From Rhodococcus globerulus NBRC 14531 (GTDB lineage: Bacteria > Actinomycetota > Actinomycetes > Mycobacteriales > Mycobacteriaceae), in the NCBI RefSeq assembly GCF_001894805.1, contig NZ_BCWX01000003.1, forward strand, positions 744,001-808,000: 64,000 nucleotides of DNA, written 5' to 3'. A program made the position numbers and the translations under genes. Below, piece by piece: positions 56,014-64,000 of the stretch (position 1 is the stretch's first letter; every line of letters begins with the position of its first letter). The notes below the pieces were generated by a model. That model was not told the DNA's origin. It saw nothing but the letters and a program-made list of their open reading frames with translations, and made no database searches.

Positions 56014-57114
56014 TCACTCCGAATGTGATTGCCAGATATCTCGTGCGTTGACAGCTTCGGTAGAGGGTGGCGTCGGCTGACGGGGCGGTGTACGCGAGAA
56101 TCTCGGTGTCGGAAGCGGTTGGATGACACCGTCGATTTTCGCGAAAGATTCGCGTGCGACGAAGTGCGGGTCATCAGGCGCTTCGGCGAAACTCAGCACG
56201 GGAGTGACACAGGCGTCGAGATCTTCGAATTCAGCTGTCCACTGGGCTCGGCTCCGGGTGCGGAATTGTGCTGCAATCGACTTGCGCAACTCTGGCCAGC
56301 GAGCTCGATCACTCTGTGCGGGAAGCACGTTGGGATCGAGGTCTAGCACGTCCAGAAGGTCTGCATAGAATTGGGGCTCGAAGGCTCCGACTGCCATGAA
56401 ATTGCCGTCGGAACACTCATAGGTGTCCCAGAACGGGCAGCTGCCGTCTACAAGATTCTCGCCTCGTGCGTCCGACCAACCACCGTCCGCGCGCATCGAC
56501 CAGGCATGCTGCGCCAGCAGTGCGGCACCTTCGGCCATCGAGACGTCGATTACTTGACCCTGCCCGGAGGTTTTGCGCTCCCACAAAGCGGACAGGATTC
56601 CCGCTACCAAGAACATGGAGCCACCGCCGAAGCCTGCGATGATGTTCAACGGCGGGATAGGGCGATCGTCAGCGCGGCCCATCGAGTGGAGGATTCCGGT
56701 TGGTGCGAGGAAATTTATGTCGTGGCCAGCTTTGTGTGCGCGTGGTCCATCCTGGCCCCACCCTGTAACGCGGGCGTAAACCAGAGCGGGATTGCGATCA
56801 CGCACCACAGTCGGTCCGATACCGAGGCGTTCCGTGACTCCTGGGCGGTAGCCCTCTATGAGTACGTCAGCGCGTTCGGTGAGATCGAGGATCTGCTCTA
56901 TGCCGTTGGTGGACTTGAGATTTGCTTCGACCACTCGACGGCCGCGGTGCAGTTGATTGCGACTGTCAGTATCCGCTGTCAGCTCTCCGGGCCGTTGTAC
57001 GCGTAGGACGTCCGCTCCCAGGTCCGCGAGGATCATGGCAGCGTGCGCACCGGGTCCGATACTTGCCAACTCGAGGATTCGTAGACCGTCCAGCGGGCCG
57101 TGCGGTGGCGTCAC
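56014..57114 (-). CDS. Alpha-methylacyl-CoA racemase-family protein lacking the catalytic Asp
   Basis: This 366-residue type III CoA-transferase-fold protein is close in pattern to the M. tuberculosis racemase [54 protein letters not shown] (catalytic His) and WDTYECSDG (Glu). In MCR the catalytic Asp lies in GDFGGGSMF; here the same place reads AGFGGGSMF (near residue 158), so Asp is Gly. The DNA was re-read to check this. Racemisation should be impaired; it may act as a CoA-binding partner or catalyse another CoA step. GTG 57114 sits 4 bases after the stop of its paralogue. Confidence 0.88.
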   Translation of the reverse strand: MTPPHGPLDGLRILELASIGPGAHAAMILADLGADVLRVQRPGELTADTDSRNQLHRGRRVVEANLKSTNGIEQILDLTERADVLIEGYRPGVTERLGIGPTVVRDRNPALVYARVTGWGQDGPRAHKAGHDINFLAPTGILHSMGRADDRPIPPLNIIAGFGGGSMFLVAGILSALWERKTSGQGQVIDVSMAEGAALLAQHAWSMRADGGWSDARGENLVDGSCPFWDTYECSDGNFMAVGAFEPQFYADLLDVLDLDPNVLPAQSDRARWPELRKSIAAQFRTRSRAQWTAEFEDLDACVTPVLSFAEAPDDPHFVARESFAKIDGVIQPLPTPRFSRTPPRQPTPPSTEAVNARDIWQSHSE

Positions 57115-57118
57115 TCGA

Positions 57119-58237
57119 TCATCTCCACACCGCGTTCGCGGCCACCGCTCTGCGAGGCGGGGCCGACGGTATGGCAGTGGGGGTACGGGAAAATGTGGGT
57201 GCAGGTGTGGGCTGCACGACGCCGTCGATTTCGGCGAACACTCCGCGGTCAACCATGTGCGGATCCTGTTCAGCTTCGGTGAAGGTGAGTACGGGGGTCA
57301 CACAGGCGTCTATTCCAGAGAATATCTCCGACCATTCATCGCGATTGCGCGATGCGAACTCGCCAGCGAAGAGTGTGCGCATACGCGGCCACCCCTCTGG
57401 ATCTCGTTGCGGTCCTAGTTCTTCGGAGGAGAAGCCGAGAACCCTGATCAGTTCGGCATAGAACTGTGGCTCTAGTGCGCCGACGGCGACGTACTTACCG
57501 TCCGCGCACTCGTATGTGTCGTAGAACGGTGCCGAACCATCGAAGATGTTGGTACCGCGTTGATCCGACCATTGACCCGTACCTCGCATGGACCACAACA
57601 GGTGTGCCAGCGCAGGCGCTCCGTCGACCATCGCGGCATCGATCACCTGTCCTCGACCTGATGACTGTCGTTCGACAAGTGCCGAGAGTATGCCCACGAC
57701 AAGGAACATCGACCCGCCGCCGAAGTCGCCGAAAAGGTTGAGCGGTGGTACTGGTCGTTCCCCTTCTCGACCTACTGCATGGAGGAGGCCCGTGAGTGAG
57801 ATGTAGTTGAGGTCGTGCCCGACGTCTTGGGCTCGCGGTCCGCTCTGACCCCAGCCGGTCACCCGTCCGTAGATGAGGCGCGGATTACGTGCGTGCGTCA
57901 CGTCGGGACCGAGTCCCATTCTCTCGCTCACACCAGGACGGAAGCCCTCGATGAGTACATCTGCGCGTTCAACCAGTTCCAGTACGGAATCGATGCCTTC
58001 CTTGCTCTTGAGGTCGGCTTCGACGATCGTGCGGCCACGTAGCTGCTGGCTTGAAATGCTGTCAGCGGTGGCAAATTGTCCGAATCTCTGGATCCGCACC
58101 ACGTCGGCACCTAGATCCGCGAGAAGCATCGCCGCATGCGGTCCCGGACCCATCCCGGCCAGTTCGATGACGCGGATCCCGTTCAATGGTCCCTGCGGAG
58201 TGGGGGTAACAGATACTGATGGGTGTGCGGTGGGCAC
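57119..58237 (-). CDS. Alpha-methylacyl-CoA racemase (AMACR/MCR family)
   Basis: This 372-residue enzyme has the full MCR motif set: [55 protein letters not shown] (catalytic His), GDFGGGSMF (catalytic Asp near residue 170) and YDTYECADG (Glu). AMACRs interconvert (2R)- and (2S)-2-methylacyl-CoA so that a stereospecific acyl-CoA dehydrogenase can act. It lies directly upstream of its Asp-less paralogue in the same operon. The implied pathway therefore handles a methyl-branched acyl or aryl-propionyl CoA. Confidence 0.9.
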   Translation of the reverse strand: MPTAHPSVSVTPTPQGPLNGIRVIELAGMGPGPHAAMLLADLGADVVRIQRFGQFATADSISSQQLRGRTIVEADLKSKEGIDSVLELVERADVLIEGFRPGVSERMGLGPDVTHARNPRLIYGRVTGWGQSGPRAQDVGHDLNYISLTGLLHAVGREGERPVPPLNLFGDFGGGSMFLVVGILSALVERQSSGRGQVIDAAMVDGAPALAHLLWSMRGTGQWSDQRGTNIFDGSAPFYDTYECADGKYVAVGALEPQFYAELIRVLGFSSEELGPQRDPEGWPRMRTLFAGEFASRNRDEWSEIFSGIDACVTPVLTFTEAEQDPHMVDRGVFAEIDGVVQPTPAPTFSRTPTAIPSAPPRRAVAANAVWR

Positions 58238-58263
58238 TGCGTCTCCTTGTCGAGCGGTTGGGG

Positions 58264-58569
58264 CTAGTCGCTCGAAGGCAGTGGCTTCGCGGTCTTGAGC
58301 TCGAGGGCAGTGTCTCCGAGTGCGACGCTACCTTCTCCAGGCTTGGTCACGAGCACTTCGATGGTGTTTGAGGCGTCGATGTACCTCTTGCCGAGTTGTG
58401 TTCCACCCTTGAAGTTTTCGGCGATTGCAAGGCCCTCGGCAGGAGACTCCGAAAGTTCGAGCATCGGATGCCCGCCGCAATTGAGAGCGTCGTCCGAGCT
58501 ACCAGCTCGAACAACAATGACCTCGGTGGTGCAGGCCTGGCTTCGCAGACGCGCTCCGGTCTTCAGCAT
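58264..58569 (-). CDS. Small two-Cys protein of CoA-ligase operons
   Basis: This 101-residue protein shows [17 protein letters not shown] and [11 protein letters not shown], with one Cys in each; these are spaced as in a possible metal or disulfide site. A C-terminal beta-rich part ([20 protein letters not shown]) follows. I recall similar small proteins beside acyl-CoA synthetases in actinobacterial catabolic operons, but no function is known to me. It lies 37 bases after the acyl-CoA synthetase gene and 26 bases before the racemase gene, so co-expression is very likely. Confidence 0.8.
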   Translation of the reverse strand: MLKTGARLRSQACTTEVIVVRAGSSDDALNCGGHPMLELSESPAEGLAIAENFKGGTQLGKRYIDASNTIEVLVTKPGEGSVALGDTALELKTAKPLPSSD

Positions 58570-58606
58570 GATGTGTTCCTTTCAGCAGTTCGTACTGTTC
58601 GGCTGT

Positions 58607-60121
58607 TTAGACTGTGGTCTGTTCGAGTGACGCGAGTACGTCCGCGATGATGTCTCTTCGCAGTATCTTTCCGGTTAGCGTGCTCGGCAATTCACTCCGA
58701 AAGACAATGCGGTCCGGGGTACGCGAACCGCGCAGTTGTGCGCGGACGTACTCACGAAGAGCTTCCGGATCGGGCACTTCACCAGGTTCGAGCACGACCG
58801 TGGCGACAATTGCCTGGCCCCAACGTGTGTCTGGAATTCCGACGACGGCGACCGAGCGAACGTGGGGATGATGGATGAGCACATCTTCGATCTCTGCAGG
58901 CGCAATGTTCTCGCCACCTCGAATGATCGTGTCGTCATTGCGTCCGACGACGAAGATGAAGCCCTCATTGTCCAGATACGCGAGGTCGCGGGTAGGGAAC
59001 CAACCGTTGGCGTCGAGGACCGAACCGCTGCCCATGTACTCGCCGGACACCTGTGCGCCTCGTACCCACAGTTCGCCCTGCTCGCCGGTGTTAACGGGCT
59101 TGTCGTTGCAGTCTCGAATCTCGATTTCGATACCGGGGACGGGCAGACCGATGGAGCCGAGCCGAGCTTTGACTGTGGGATCGTCACTTTCGATGGCATT
59201 GCGGTGATCGTCGGGCCCGAGTAGTGCAATGGTGGAGCTGGTTTCGGTTAGCCCGTACGCGTTGACGAAGCCGACGTTCGGGAAGGCGCGGAGCGCGGCT
59301 TCGAGGGTGGGACGGGGCATCCGAGCTCCACCGTAGGACAACGACTTCAAGGTAGGGATGTCCGCTCCCGCTCCCTCGAGGTGGTCGACAATTAGATCGA
59401 GCATTGTCGGGACGACCATGGCTGATGTCGCACCCTGCGAGCGAGCTACTTCGGTCCAGCGCTGAGCGTCGAAATGCGGCAGATAGATCATTCGCCTGCC
59501 TGCATAGATGTTGGTGAGAATTGTGCCCATCCCCGCGACATGGTATGGAGGGACGCTGATTAACGCCCCGTCCGATTCTTCGGCAGAACCGTAGTCGACC
59601 GTGCTCATCACGTAGCTCAATAGATGACTGTGGCGGAGTACGACGCCCTTGGGCTCGGAAGTTGTTCCGCTGGTGAACAGAACGATCGCTGGAGCATCAG
59701 GATCTACGTCTGAGGCAGATGCAGGCTGTTCGACAAGTGCTCGTGCTTTGACGAAGAAATCATCAGTGGTGATAACCGGCGCGGACGAAGCCCCCACAGT
59801 CGCAACGTATTCACCGTCGACGACGACGAGGGCACCCTCGACTCGGTTGATCAGATTGTGCAGTGCGGTACTGCTCAACCGATAGTTGACAGGAGTGAAC
59901 GGAATGCCTGCGTATGCGGCGGCGAAGAGAAGTGTGGGTAGTTCCAGCCCGGATCCGCCGAGGAACACGACGCTCTTCGCGCCGGACTCGATGAGCGCAC
60001 TGCCAGCGCCGGCCACCAGGTCGGCAAATTCTTGGTATGTGAGCGAGGCGTCGTCGACGGAGATTGCGGTGCGGTCCGGGTTTCCGGATGCCGCCATCTC
60101 CAGGATCAGGGAAATACTCAT
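58607..60121 (-). CDS. Acyl-CoA synthetase (AMP-forming)
   Basis: This 504-residue adenylate-forming ligase starts the cluster's minus-strand operon and should activate the substrate acid to its CoA ester. Motifs are FTSGTTSEPKGVVLRHSHL (A3), NAYGLTETSS (A5), RDLAYLDNEGFIFVVGRNDDTIIRGGENIAP (A7-A8) and the catalytic Lys in TLTGKILRRDI near the C-terminus. Length is typical of medium-chain or aryl-acid ligases. ATG 60121. The 435-base divergent region to the acyl-CoA dehydrogenase gene should hold both promoters. Confidence 0.93.
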   Translation of the reverse strand: MSISLILEMAASGNPDRTAISVDDASLTYQEFADLVAGAGSALIESGAKSVVFLGGSGLELPTLLFAAAYAGIPFTPVNYRLSSTALHNLINRVEGALVVVDGEYVATVGASSAPVITTDDFFVKARALVEQPASASDVDPDAPAIVLFTSGTTSEPKGVVLRHSHLLSYVMSTVDYGSAEESDGALISVPPYHVAGMGTILTNIYAGRRMIYLPHFDAQRWTEVARSQGATSAMVVPTMLDLIVDHLEGAGADIPTLKSLSYGGARMPRPTLEAALRAFPNVGFVNAYGLTETSSTIALLGPDDHRNAIESDDPTVKARLGSIGLPVPGIEIEIRDCNDKPVNTGEQGELWVRGAQVSGEYMGSGSVLDANGWFPTRDLAYLDNEGFIFVVGRNDDTIIRGGENIAPAEIEDVLIHHPHVRSVAVVGIPDTRWGQAIVATVVLEPGEVPDPEALREYVRAQLRGSRTPDRIVFRSELPSTLTGKILRRDIIADVLASLEQTTV

Positions 60122-60556
60122 TGTTCGTTTCCGATCGGCGTTTTCTCGAAGGGTCGAGGAGGTGGAGCAGCTCTGGTCAAGGGAGGCAGGCCTACAGCAG
60201 GAGGGTCGAGGTCGGATCGGCCTAGCTTCGCCTCACCACCGGCGTAGCTGGCGGTGTTGACGGGTGTAGCTATGACTTGATTCACTTTCCAAGAACGATA
60301 AGCCATGTTCTGACATCTTGTCTACAAAACTAGTGAGTGAATCTTTTTTCCGAATGCTTGGCCTTCGTTTCGGGTAGACGCCAAGTCAATGCTGGCGTTT
60401 CGCCCGTTCTTCGAAGCAATCTGCCGATCACCCTGTTGCGGGTGTCGATGATTGGATAGCCTCTATCTGACATTGCAGGTCATTTTTAGTGTGGCTGACT
60501 ATGCAAGGCAGTTCGCGGTGCCGATCCAGGTCCGCTCAATCGAAAGGTAGTCCGCC
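60122..60556. other. Divergent control region of the catabolic cluster
   Basis: About 435 bases between the divergent acyl-CoA synthetase and fused acyl-CoA dehydrogenase genes. The segment around 60300-60350 is AT-rich, with CTACAAAACTAGTGAG and an ACTAGT palindrome, a plausible regulator or promoter area. No regulator gene lies in the cluster. No coding frame with family motifs was found. Confidence 0.4.
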
Positions 60557-62704
60557 ATGGCTTTGGCGATCTCGGAGGAACACAAGGACTTGGCCGACGT
60601 GGCAGCGTCCCACCTCTTGCGGCAGAAGGCGCTCCAGGCGGCGCGTGAGACGCTTGAGTCCGTCTCGGTGGACCTGCCCGATTTTTGGACGGCCACTGCC
60701 GACCTAGGTTGGTTAGGTCTCCATCTGCCGGAGCAGTACGGCGGATCCGGATTCGGCCTCCCCGAAGTTGCGGTGGTTCTGGAGGCGCTTGGCCATGCGG
60801 TCGCGCCCGGTCCTTTCCTGCCGACAATGGCGGCGTCAGCGATCCTCGCCTATGCGGGTTCGGAGCAGGTGTGCGCGGAATTGTTGCCGGCATTGGCAGA
60901 TGGAAGTGTTGTCGGCGCAGTCGGACTCTCGGCCGGGTTGGTGCTGGATTCGGACGGAGTTCTCAGTGGTGAGAGTCGCGCCGTATTGGGGGCTCCGCAG
61001 GCCAAGGTCCTGGTACTGGCGCTTGGCGATGACATGGTCGTTCTCGATTCGGATGCAGACGGTGTGTCGGTGGTGACTCAGCAGGGTCTGGACTCCACCC
61101 GCAGTATCGGGCGGGTCACGATCAGCGGTGCGGTGGTACCGGCTGCTCGGATATTGAAGGGTGCAACACGCGCAGCGACCACACTCTTCCGCATTCTGGC
61201 CTCAGCGGAGGCCGTGGGCAGTTCGCTTGCTTGCGTTGAGATGGCCACTGAATACGCCAAGACAAGAGAACAATTCGGCCGCACGATCGGCACATTCCAA
61301 GCTGTCAAGCATCACTGCGCCAACATGCTCATTGATGCTGAGATGACCGTCGCTGCGACGTGGGATGCTGCGCGCGCCACAGACATCGACGGCGCGTGGT
61401 TCGCGGCGGCGGTGGCTGCATCGCATGCTGCGCGCGCACAGGTGAAGACGGCAAGGCTGAACATTCAGCTTCACGGAGGAATTGGATTCACGTGGGAACA
61501 CGATGCGCACCTGTACTTGCGGCGGGCCGATTCCATCGCGGCGGTACTCAGCGAGGGGCATGAGCCGCTCCTCGACATCGTCTCAGCTTACCGCGCCGGT
61601 GAAGCGCAAGGCGCATCGTTCGAATTACCTTCTGAGGCAGACGATTTCCGCAAGACGGCCCGCGCTGCCGTCGAGTGCCTACGCGCCTTGCCCGAGTCCG
61701 AGCAGCGAGACTACTTGGTGGACAGTGGTTATCTCGTCCCACACTGGCGCAAGCCGTGGGGTCGTGAGGCAGGTGTCATCGAGCAGTTGGTGATCGAGGA
61801 AGAGTTCGACGGCGTTGACTTACCTGATCTCGGCATCACCGGATGGGTCAACCTCACGATCTCGCAGGAAGGAACTGAGGCACAGAAGGATCGGTGGATT
61901 GATCCCGTCCTTCGCGGAAAGTCCAACTGGTGTCAGTTGTTCAGCGAGCCGGGTGCAGGTTCGGACGCCGCCGCGGTGCGTACTGCCGGCAAGAAAGTAG
62001 AGGGAGGCTGGCGTGTAACGGGTCAGAAAGTCTGGACCAGTGCAGCTTTGGGATGTGAGTGGGGTCTTGCGACTGTCCGTACCGATACCGAGGCGTCCAA
62101 GCATGCGGGTGTGAGCATGATGGCCATCAAGCTCACCGCTCCCGGCGTCGAGATTCGGCCGCTACGAGAAATCACCGGCGACGAGTTGTTCAACGAGTTG
62201 TTCTTCGACGATGTGTTCGTCCCGGACGAAGACGTCGTGGGCAGTGTGGGTGAAGGCTGGAAGGTTGCGCGCGCAACGCTCGGAAACGAGCGCGTGTCTA
62301 TCGGAGGGGGCAGCGGATCGATCAAGTTTACGAGTACTGAACTGATGAAGCTGCTTGACAGCACGGATCGCACGGGCGTCGAACATGAGGTGGGCGAGGT
62401 GCTTGCAGAGGCGCACACCTTGCGTCTGCTGAACTTGAGGCAGGCTGCGCGCGCGATCATCGGTTCCGGTCCGGGGCCCGAGGCCAACGTAACCAAGCTG
62501 TTGAAAGCAGAGCATTCGCAACGGATTACAAACCTCGGAATGAAACTGGCAGGTACGGCGGCTATTGTCGGTGAGACATCCGAACTCACCTACGAGTACC
62601 TGTTCACGAGATGCTTGACGATTGCCGGTGGTACATCGGAGATTATGCGAAACACCATTGCCGAACGGTTGCTGGGGCTTCCGCGCGATCCGCTGACTCG
62701 CTGA
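60557..62704 (+). CDS. Fused two-domain acyl-CoA dehydrogenase
   Basis: This 715-residue protein is two acyl-CoA dehydrogenases in one chain. Domain 1 (residues ~1-350) has YAKTREQFGRTIGTFQAVKHH and LHGGIGFTWEHDAHLYLRRA but lacks the middle-domain FAD motif. Domain 2 (~360-715) has QLFSEPGAGSDAAAVRTAG, VTGQKVWTS and AGGTSEIMRNTIAERLLGLPRD, the complete set. The halves resemble the two subunits of the alpha2beta2 FadE heterotetramers of mycobacterial steroid catabolism, here joined. It would oxidise a bulky or branched acyl-CoA. ATG 60557 follows AAAGG. Confidence 0.92.
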   Translation: MALAISEEHKDLADVAASHLLRQKALQAARETLESVSVDLPDFWTATADLGWLGLHLPEQYGGSGFGLPEVAVVLEALGHAVAPGPFLPTMAASAILAYAGSEQVCAELLPALADGSVVGAVGLSAGLVLDSDGVLSGESRAVLGAPQAKVLVLALGDDMVVLDSDADGVSVVTQQGLDSTRSIGRVTISGAVVPAARILKGATRAATTLFRILASAEAVGSSLACVEMATEYAKTREQFGRTIGTFQAVKHHCANMLIDAEMTVAATWDAARATDIDGAWFAAAVAASHAARAQVKTARLNIQLHGGIGFTWEHDAHLYLRRADSIAAVLSEGHEPLLDIVSAYRAGEAQGASFELPSEADDFRKTARAAVECLRALPESEQRDYLVDSGYLVPHWRKPWGREAGVIEQLVIEEEFDGVDLPDLGITGWVNLTISQEGTEAQKDRWIDPVLRGKSNWCQLFSEPGAGSDAAAVRTAGKKVEGGWRVTGQKVWTSAALGCEWGLATVRTDTEASKHAGVSMMAIKLTAPGVEIRPLREITGDELFNELFFDDVFVPDEDVVGSVGEGWKVARATLGNERVSIGGGSGSIKFTSTELMKLLDSTDRTGVEHEVGEVLAEAHTLRLLNLRQAARAIIGSGPGPEANVTKLLKAEHSQRITNLGMKLAGTAAIVGETSELTYEYLFTRCLTIAGGTSEIMRNTIAERLLGLPRDPLTR

Positions 62705-62724
62705 CTTGAAGAGAGGATGTGAAA

Positions 62725-63909
62725 ATGACCGATTTACCACTCGCAGGAGTCACTGTCGTCAGTCTCGAGCAAGCGGTGGCGGCCCCGTATGCCACCCGTC
62801 AGCTCGCAGACCTCGGCGCGCGGGTAATCAAGATCGAACGGCCGGATGCAGGTGACTTTGCCCGCGGCTACGACGAGACGGTTCACGGGCAATCGAGTTA
62901 CTTCGTCTGGTTGAATCGGTCCAAGGAGTCGCTCACCCTGGACGTGAAAGATCCAGAGGGCCTGCGCGTCTTGGAGGAACTTCTGGCGGAGGCTGACGTT
63001 TTTGTTCAGAACCTCGGACCGGGCGCCACTCGGCGGATGGGATTGAGCGCTGAAGATCTCGCATCGACGCACCCGTCACTTATCGTGTGTGACATCTCAG
63101 GTTACGGTGCAGACGGTCCGTGGCAGTCCCGCAAAGCCTATGATTTGTTGGTTCAGGCCGAGTCCGGTCTGTTGTCCGTTACAGGATTTCCGGAAGGTGT
63201 TGCCAAAGCTGGTATTTCGGTGGCCGACATTGCAGCGGGAAGCTTCGCGTTCTCGGGAATCTTGACTGCGCTCTACACGCGGGCGACAACCGGAACAGCT
63301 CGGGCCGTGAGTGTTTCGTTGTTCGAGGCTTTGACAGAATGGATGGGCTCACCCGCCTACTACACGCGATATGGCGGCAACAGTCCGCAGAGGACGGGTG
63401 CGCGCCACGCAACCATTGCGCCCTATGGACCGTTCACTGCAGGTGACGGTGGAGTGCTTCTGCTTGCGGTTCAGAACCAACGCGAGTGGGCGACGTTGTG
63501 TACCGAAATCCTGTGCTCCCCAGAACTTGTCGATGATCCGAGATTTGCGAAGAACTCGGATCGGGTCACAAATCGCGACGAGCTCGAACGGATCATCACG
63601 AAGGGCGTCGCGAGATTTACGGTCGAGGAACTGGCCGCAACCCTTGAAGCCTCGTCGATCGCGAACGCACGGATGAACACAATGGACGAACTGTGGGCGC
63701 ATCCCGTTCTGAGTGAGCGTAATCGGTGGCGTGATGTAGAAACCCCGAGTGGCGCAATTGCTGCGATGCTGCCGCCCGCCAGTCTGGAAGGGGTGGAAGC
63801 GCGGATGGACCCGGTACCGGCGCTCGGGGAGCACAGTGCAGCAATCCTTGCGGAGTTGGGTCGTTCCCCGTCGGACATCGAGAGGCTACGTTCGACTTCC
63901 GTAATTTGA
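62725..63909 (+). CDS. Type III (CaiB/BaiF) CoA-transferase
   Basis: This 394-residue protein has LAGVTVVSLEQAVAAPYATRQLADLGARVIKIERP and SGYGADGPWQSRKAYDLLVQAESGL, with the catalytic Asp at YDLL (near residue 141), then SVADIAAGSFAFSGIL. This is the canonical CoA-transferase branch rather than the racemase branch of the family. It should move CoA between acids, perhaps loading a substrate at the expense of succinyl- or another acyl-CoA. ATG 62725 has GAGAGG eight bases upstream; GTG 62719 is too close to it. It shares the operon with the fused dehydrogenase, 20 bases apart. Confidence 0.93.
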   Translation: MTDLPLAGVTVVSLEQAVAAPYATRQLADLGARVIKIERPDAGDFARGYDETVHGQSSYFVWLNRSKESLTLDVKDPEGLRVLEELLAEADVFVQNLGPGATRRMGLSAEDLASTHPSLIVCDISGYGADGPWQSRKAYDLLVQAESGLLSVTGFPEGVAKAGISVADIAAGSFAFSGILTALYTRATTGTARAVSVSLFEALTEWMGSPAYYTRYGGNSPQRTGARHATIAPYGPFTAGDGGVLLLAVQNQREWATLCTEILCSPELVDDPRFAKNSDRVTNRDELERIITKGVARFTVEELAATLEASSIANARMNTMDELWAHPVLSERNRWRDVETPSGAIAAMLPPASLEGVEARMDPVPALGEHSAAILAELGRSPSDIERLRSTSVI

Positions 63910-63928
63910 TCCAGAGCCGACAAAGAAG

Positions 63929-63970
63929 GAGGGTCTGTATCCGGTAGTGCCGGATACAGACCCTCTTTTC
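63929..63970 (+). terminator. Rho-independent terminator after the CoA-transferase gene
   Basis: Perfect 16-base arms (63929-63944 and 63950-63965, GAGGGTCTGTATCCGG) around the loop TAGTG are followed by TTTT. It starts 20 bases after the stop and closes the plus-strand catabolic block. Confidence 0.9.
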
Positions 63971-64000
63971 TGTGCCGCGAATGCGACGGGTGCGAGCAGG

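Overview
The window is a high-GC actinobacterial chromosome segment. It most resembles Rhodococcus, probably the R. erythropolis/qingshengii group. The evidence is mycolata-type gene content, a resuscitation-promoting factor, a complete ergothioneine pathway, mycobacterial-style SOS and iron boxes, and a gene order matching the Mycobacterium tuberculosis Rv1009-Rv1019 block. The genus is inferred from gene content; no database was searched.

Region 1 (1-11 kb): the 3' part of rpfB, then rsmA. A copper efflux operon (copZ, an unlisted 55-residue membrane peptide, copA) reads back towards rsmA from a promoter carrying a CsoR-like operator. A cold-shock gene, a WYL regulator divergent from a two-gene ABC exporter, ispE and an ABC-F ATPase follow. 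Region 2 (10.5-26 kb): an HNH/DUF222 (13E12-type) gene behind a LexA-like box, a thiolase-like protein, a probably leaderless AraC gene, and an iron island. The island holds two overlapping ABC half-transporter genes with complementary broken ATP sites, divergent from an IdeR-boxed operon of siderophore reductase, two FecCD permeases, an ATPase and a Tat lipoprotein binding protein.

Region 3 (24-32 kb): a SnoaL-like/PdxH-like pair, a repeat-rich protein, pnuC-prfC, a Pks16-like acyl-activating enzyme, pth and rplY. Region 4 (32-44 kb) separates rplY from prs. It holds a flavoprotein, egtE, an APC permease, egtABCD, a PQQ-type sugar dehydrogenase lipoprotein, an SLC13 transporter and a Cys4 protein. 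Region 5 (44-48.5 kb): prs, glmU, tRNA-Gln(UUG) and two TetR genes, the second like gamma-butyrolactone receptors.

Region 6 (48.5-52.5 kb): about 4 kb of gene-poor, decayed DNA with a truncated thioredoxin-like gene, one intact DUF6191 gene and a clearly broken enoyl-CoA hydratase gene. Region 7 (52.5-64 kb): a catabolic cluster with SDRs, a class III extradiol dioxygenase (MhpB/LigB type), a crotonase, two tandem alpha-methylacyl-CoA racemase-family genes (one lacking a catalytic Asp), a small two-Cys protein, an acyl-CoA synthetase, a fused two-domain acyl-CoA dehydrogenase and a type III CoA-transferase. Together these suggest CoA-dependent breakdown of a methyl-branched acid joined to an aromatic catabolic step. 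The substrate cannot be read from sequence.
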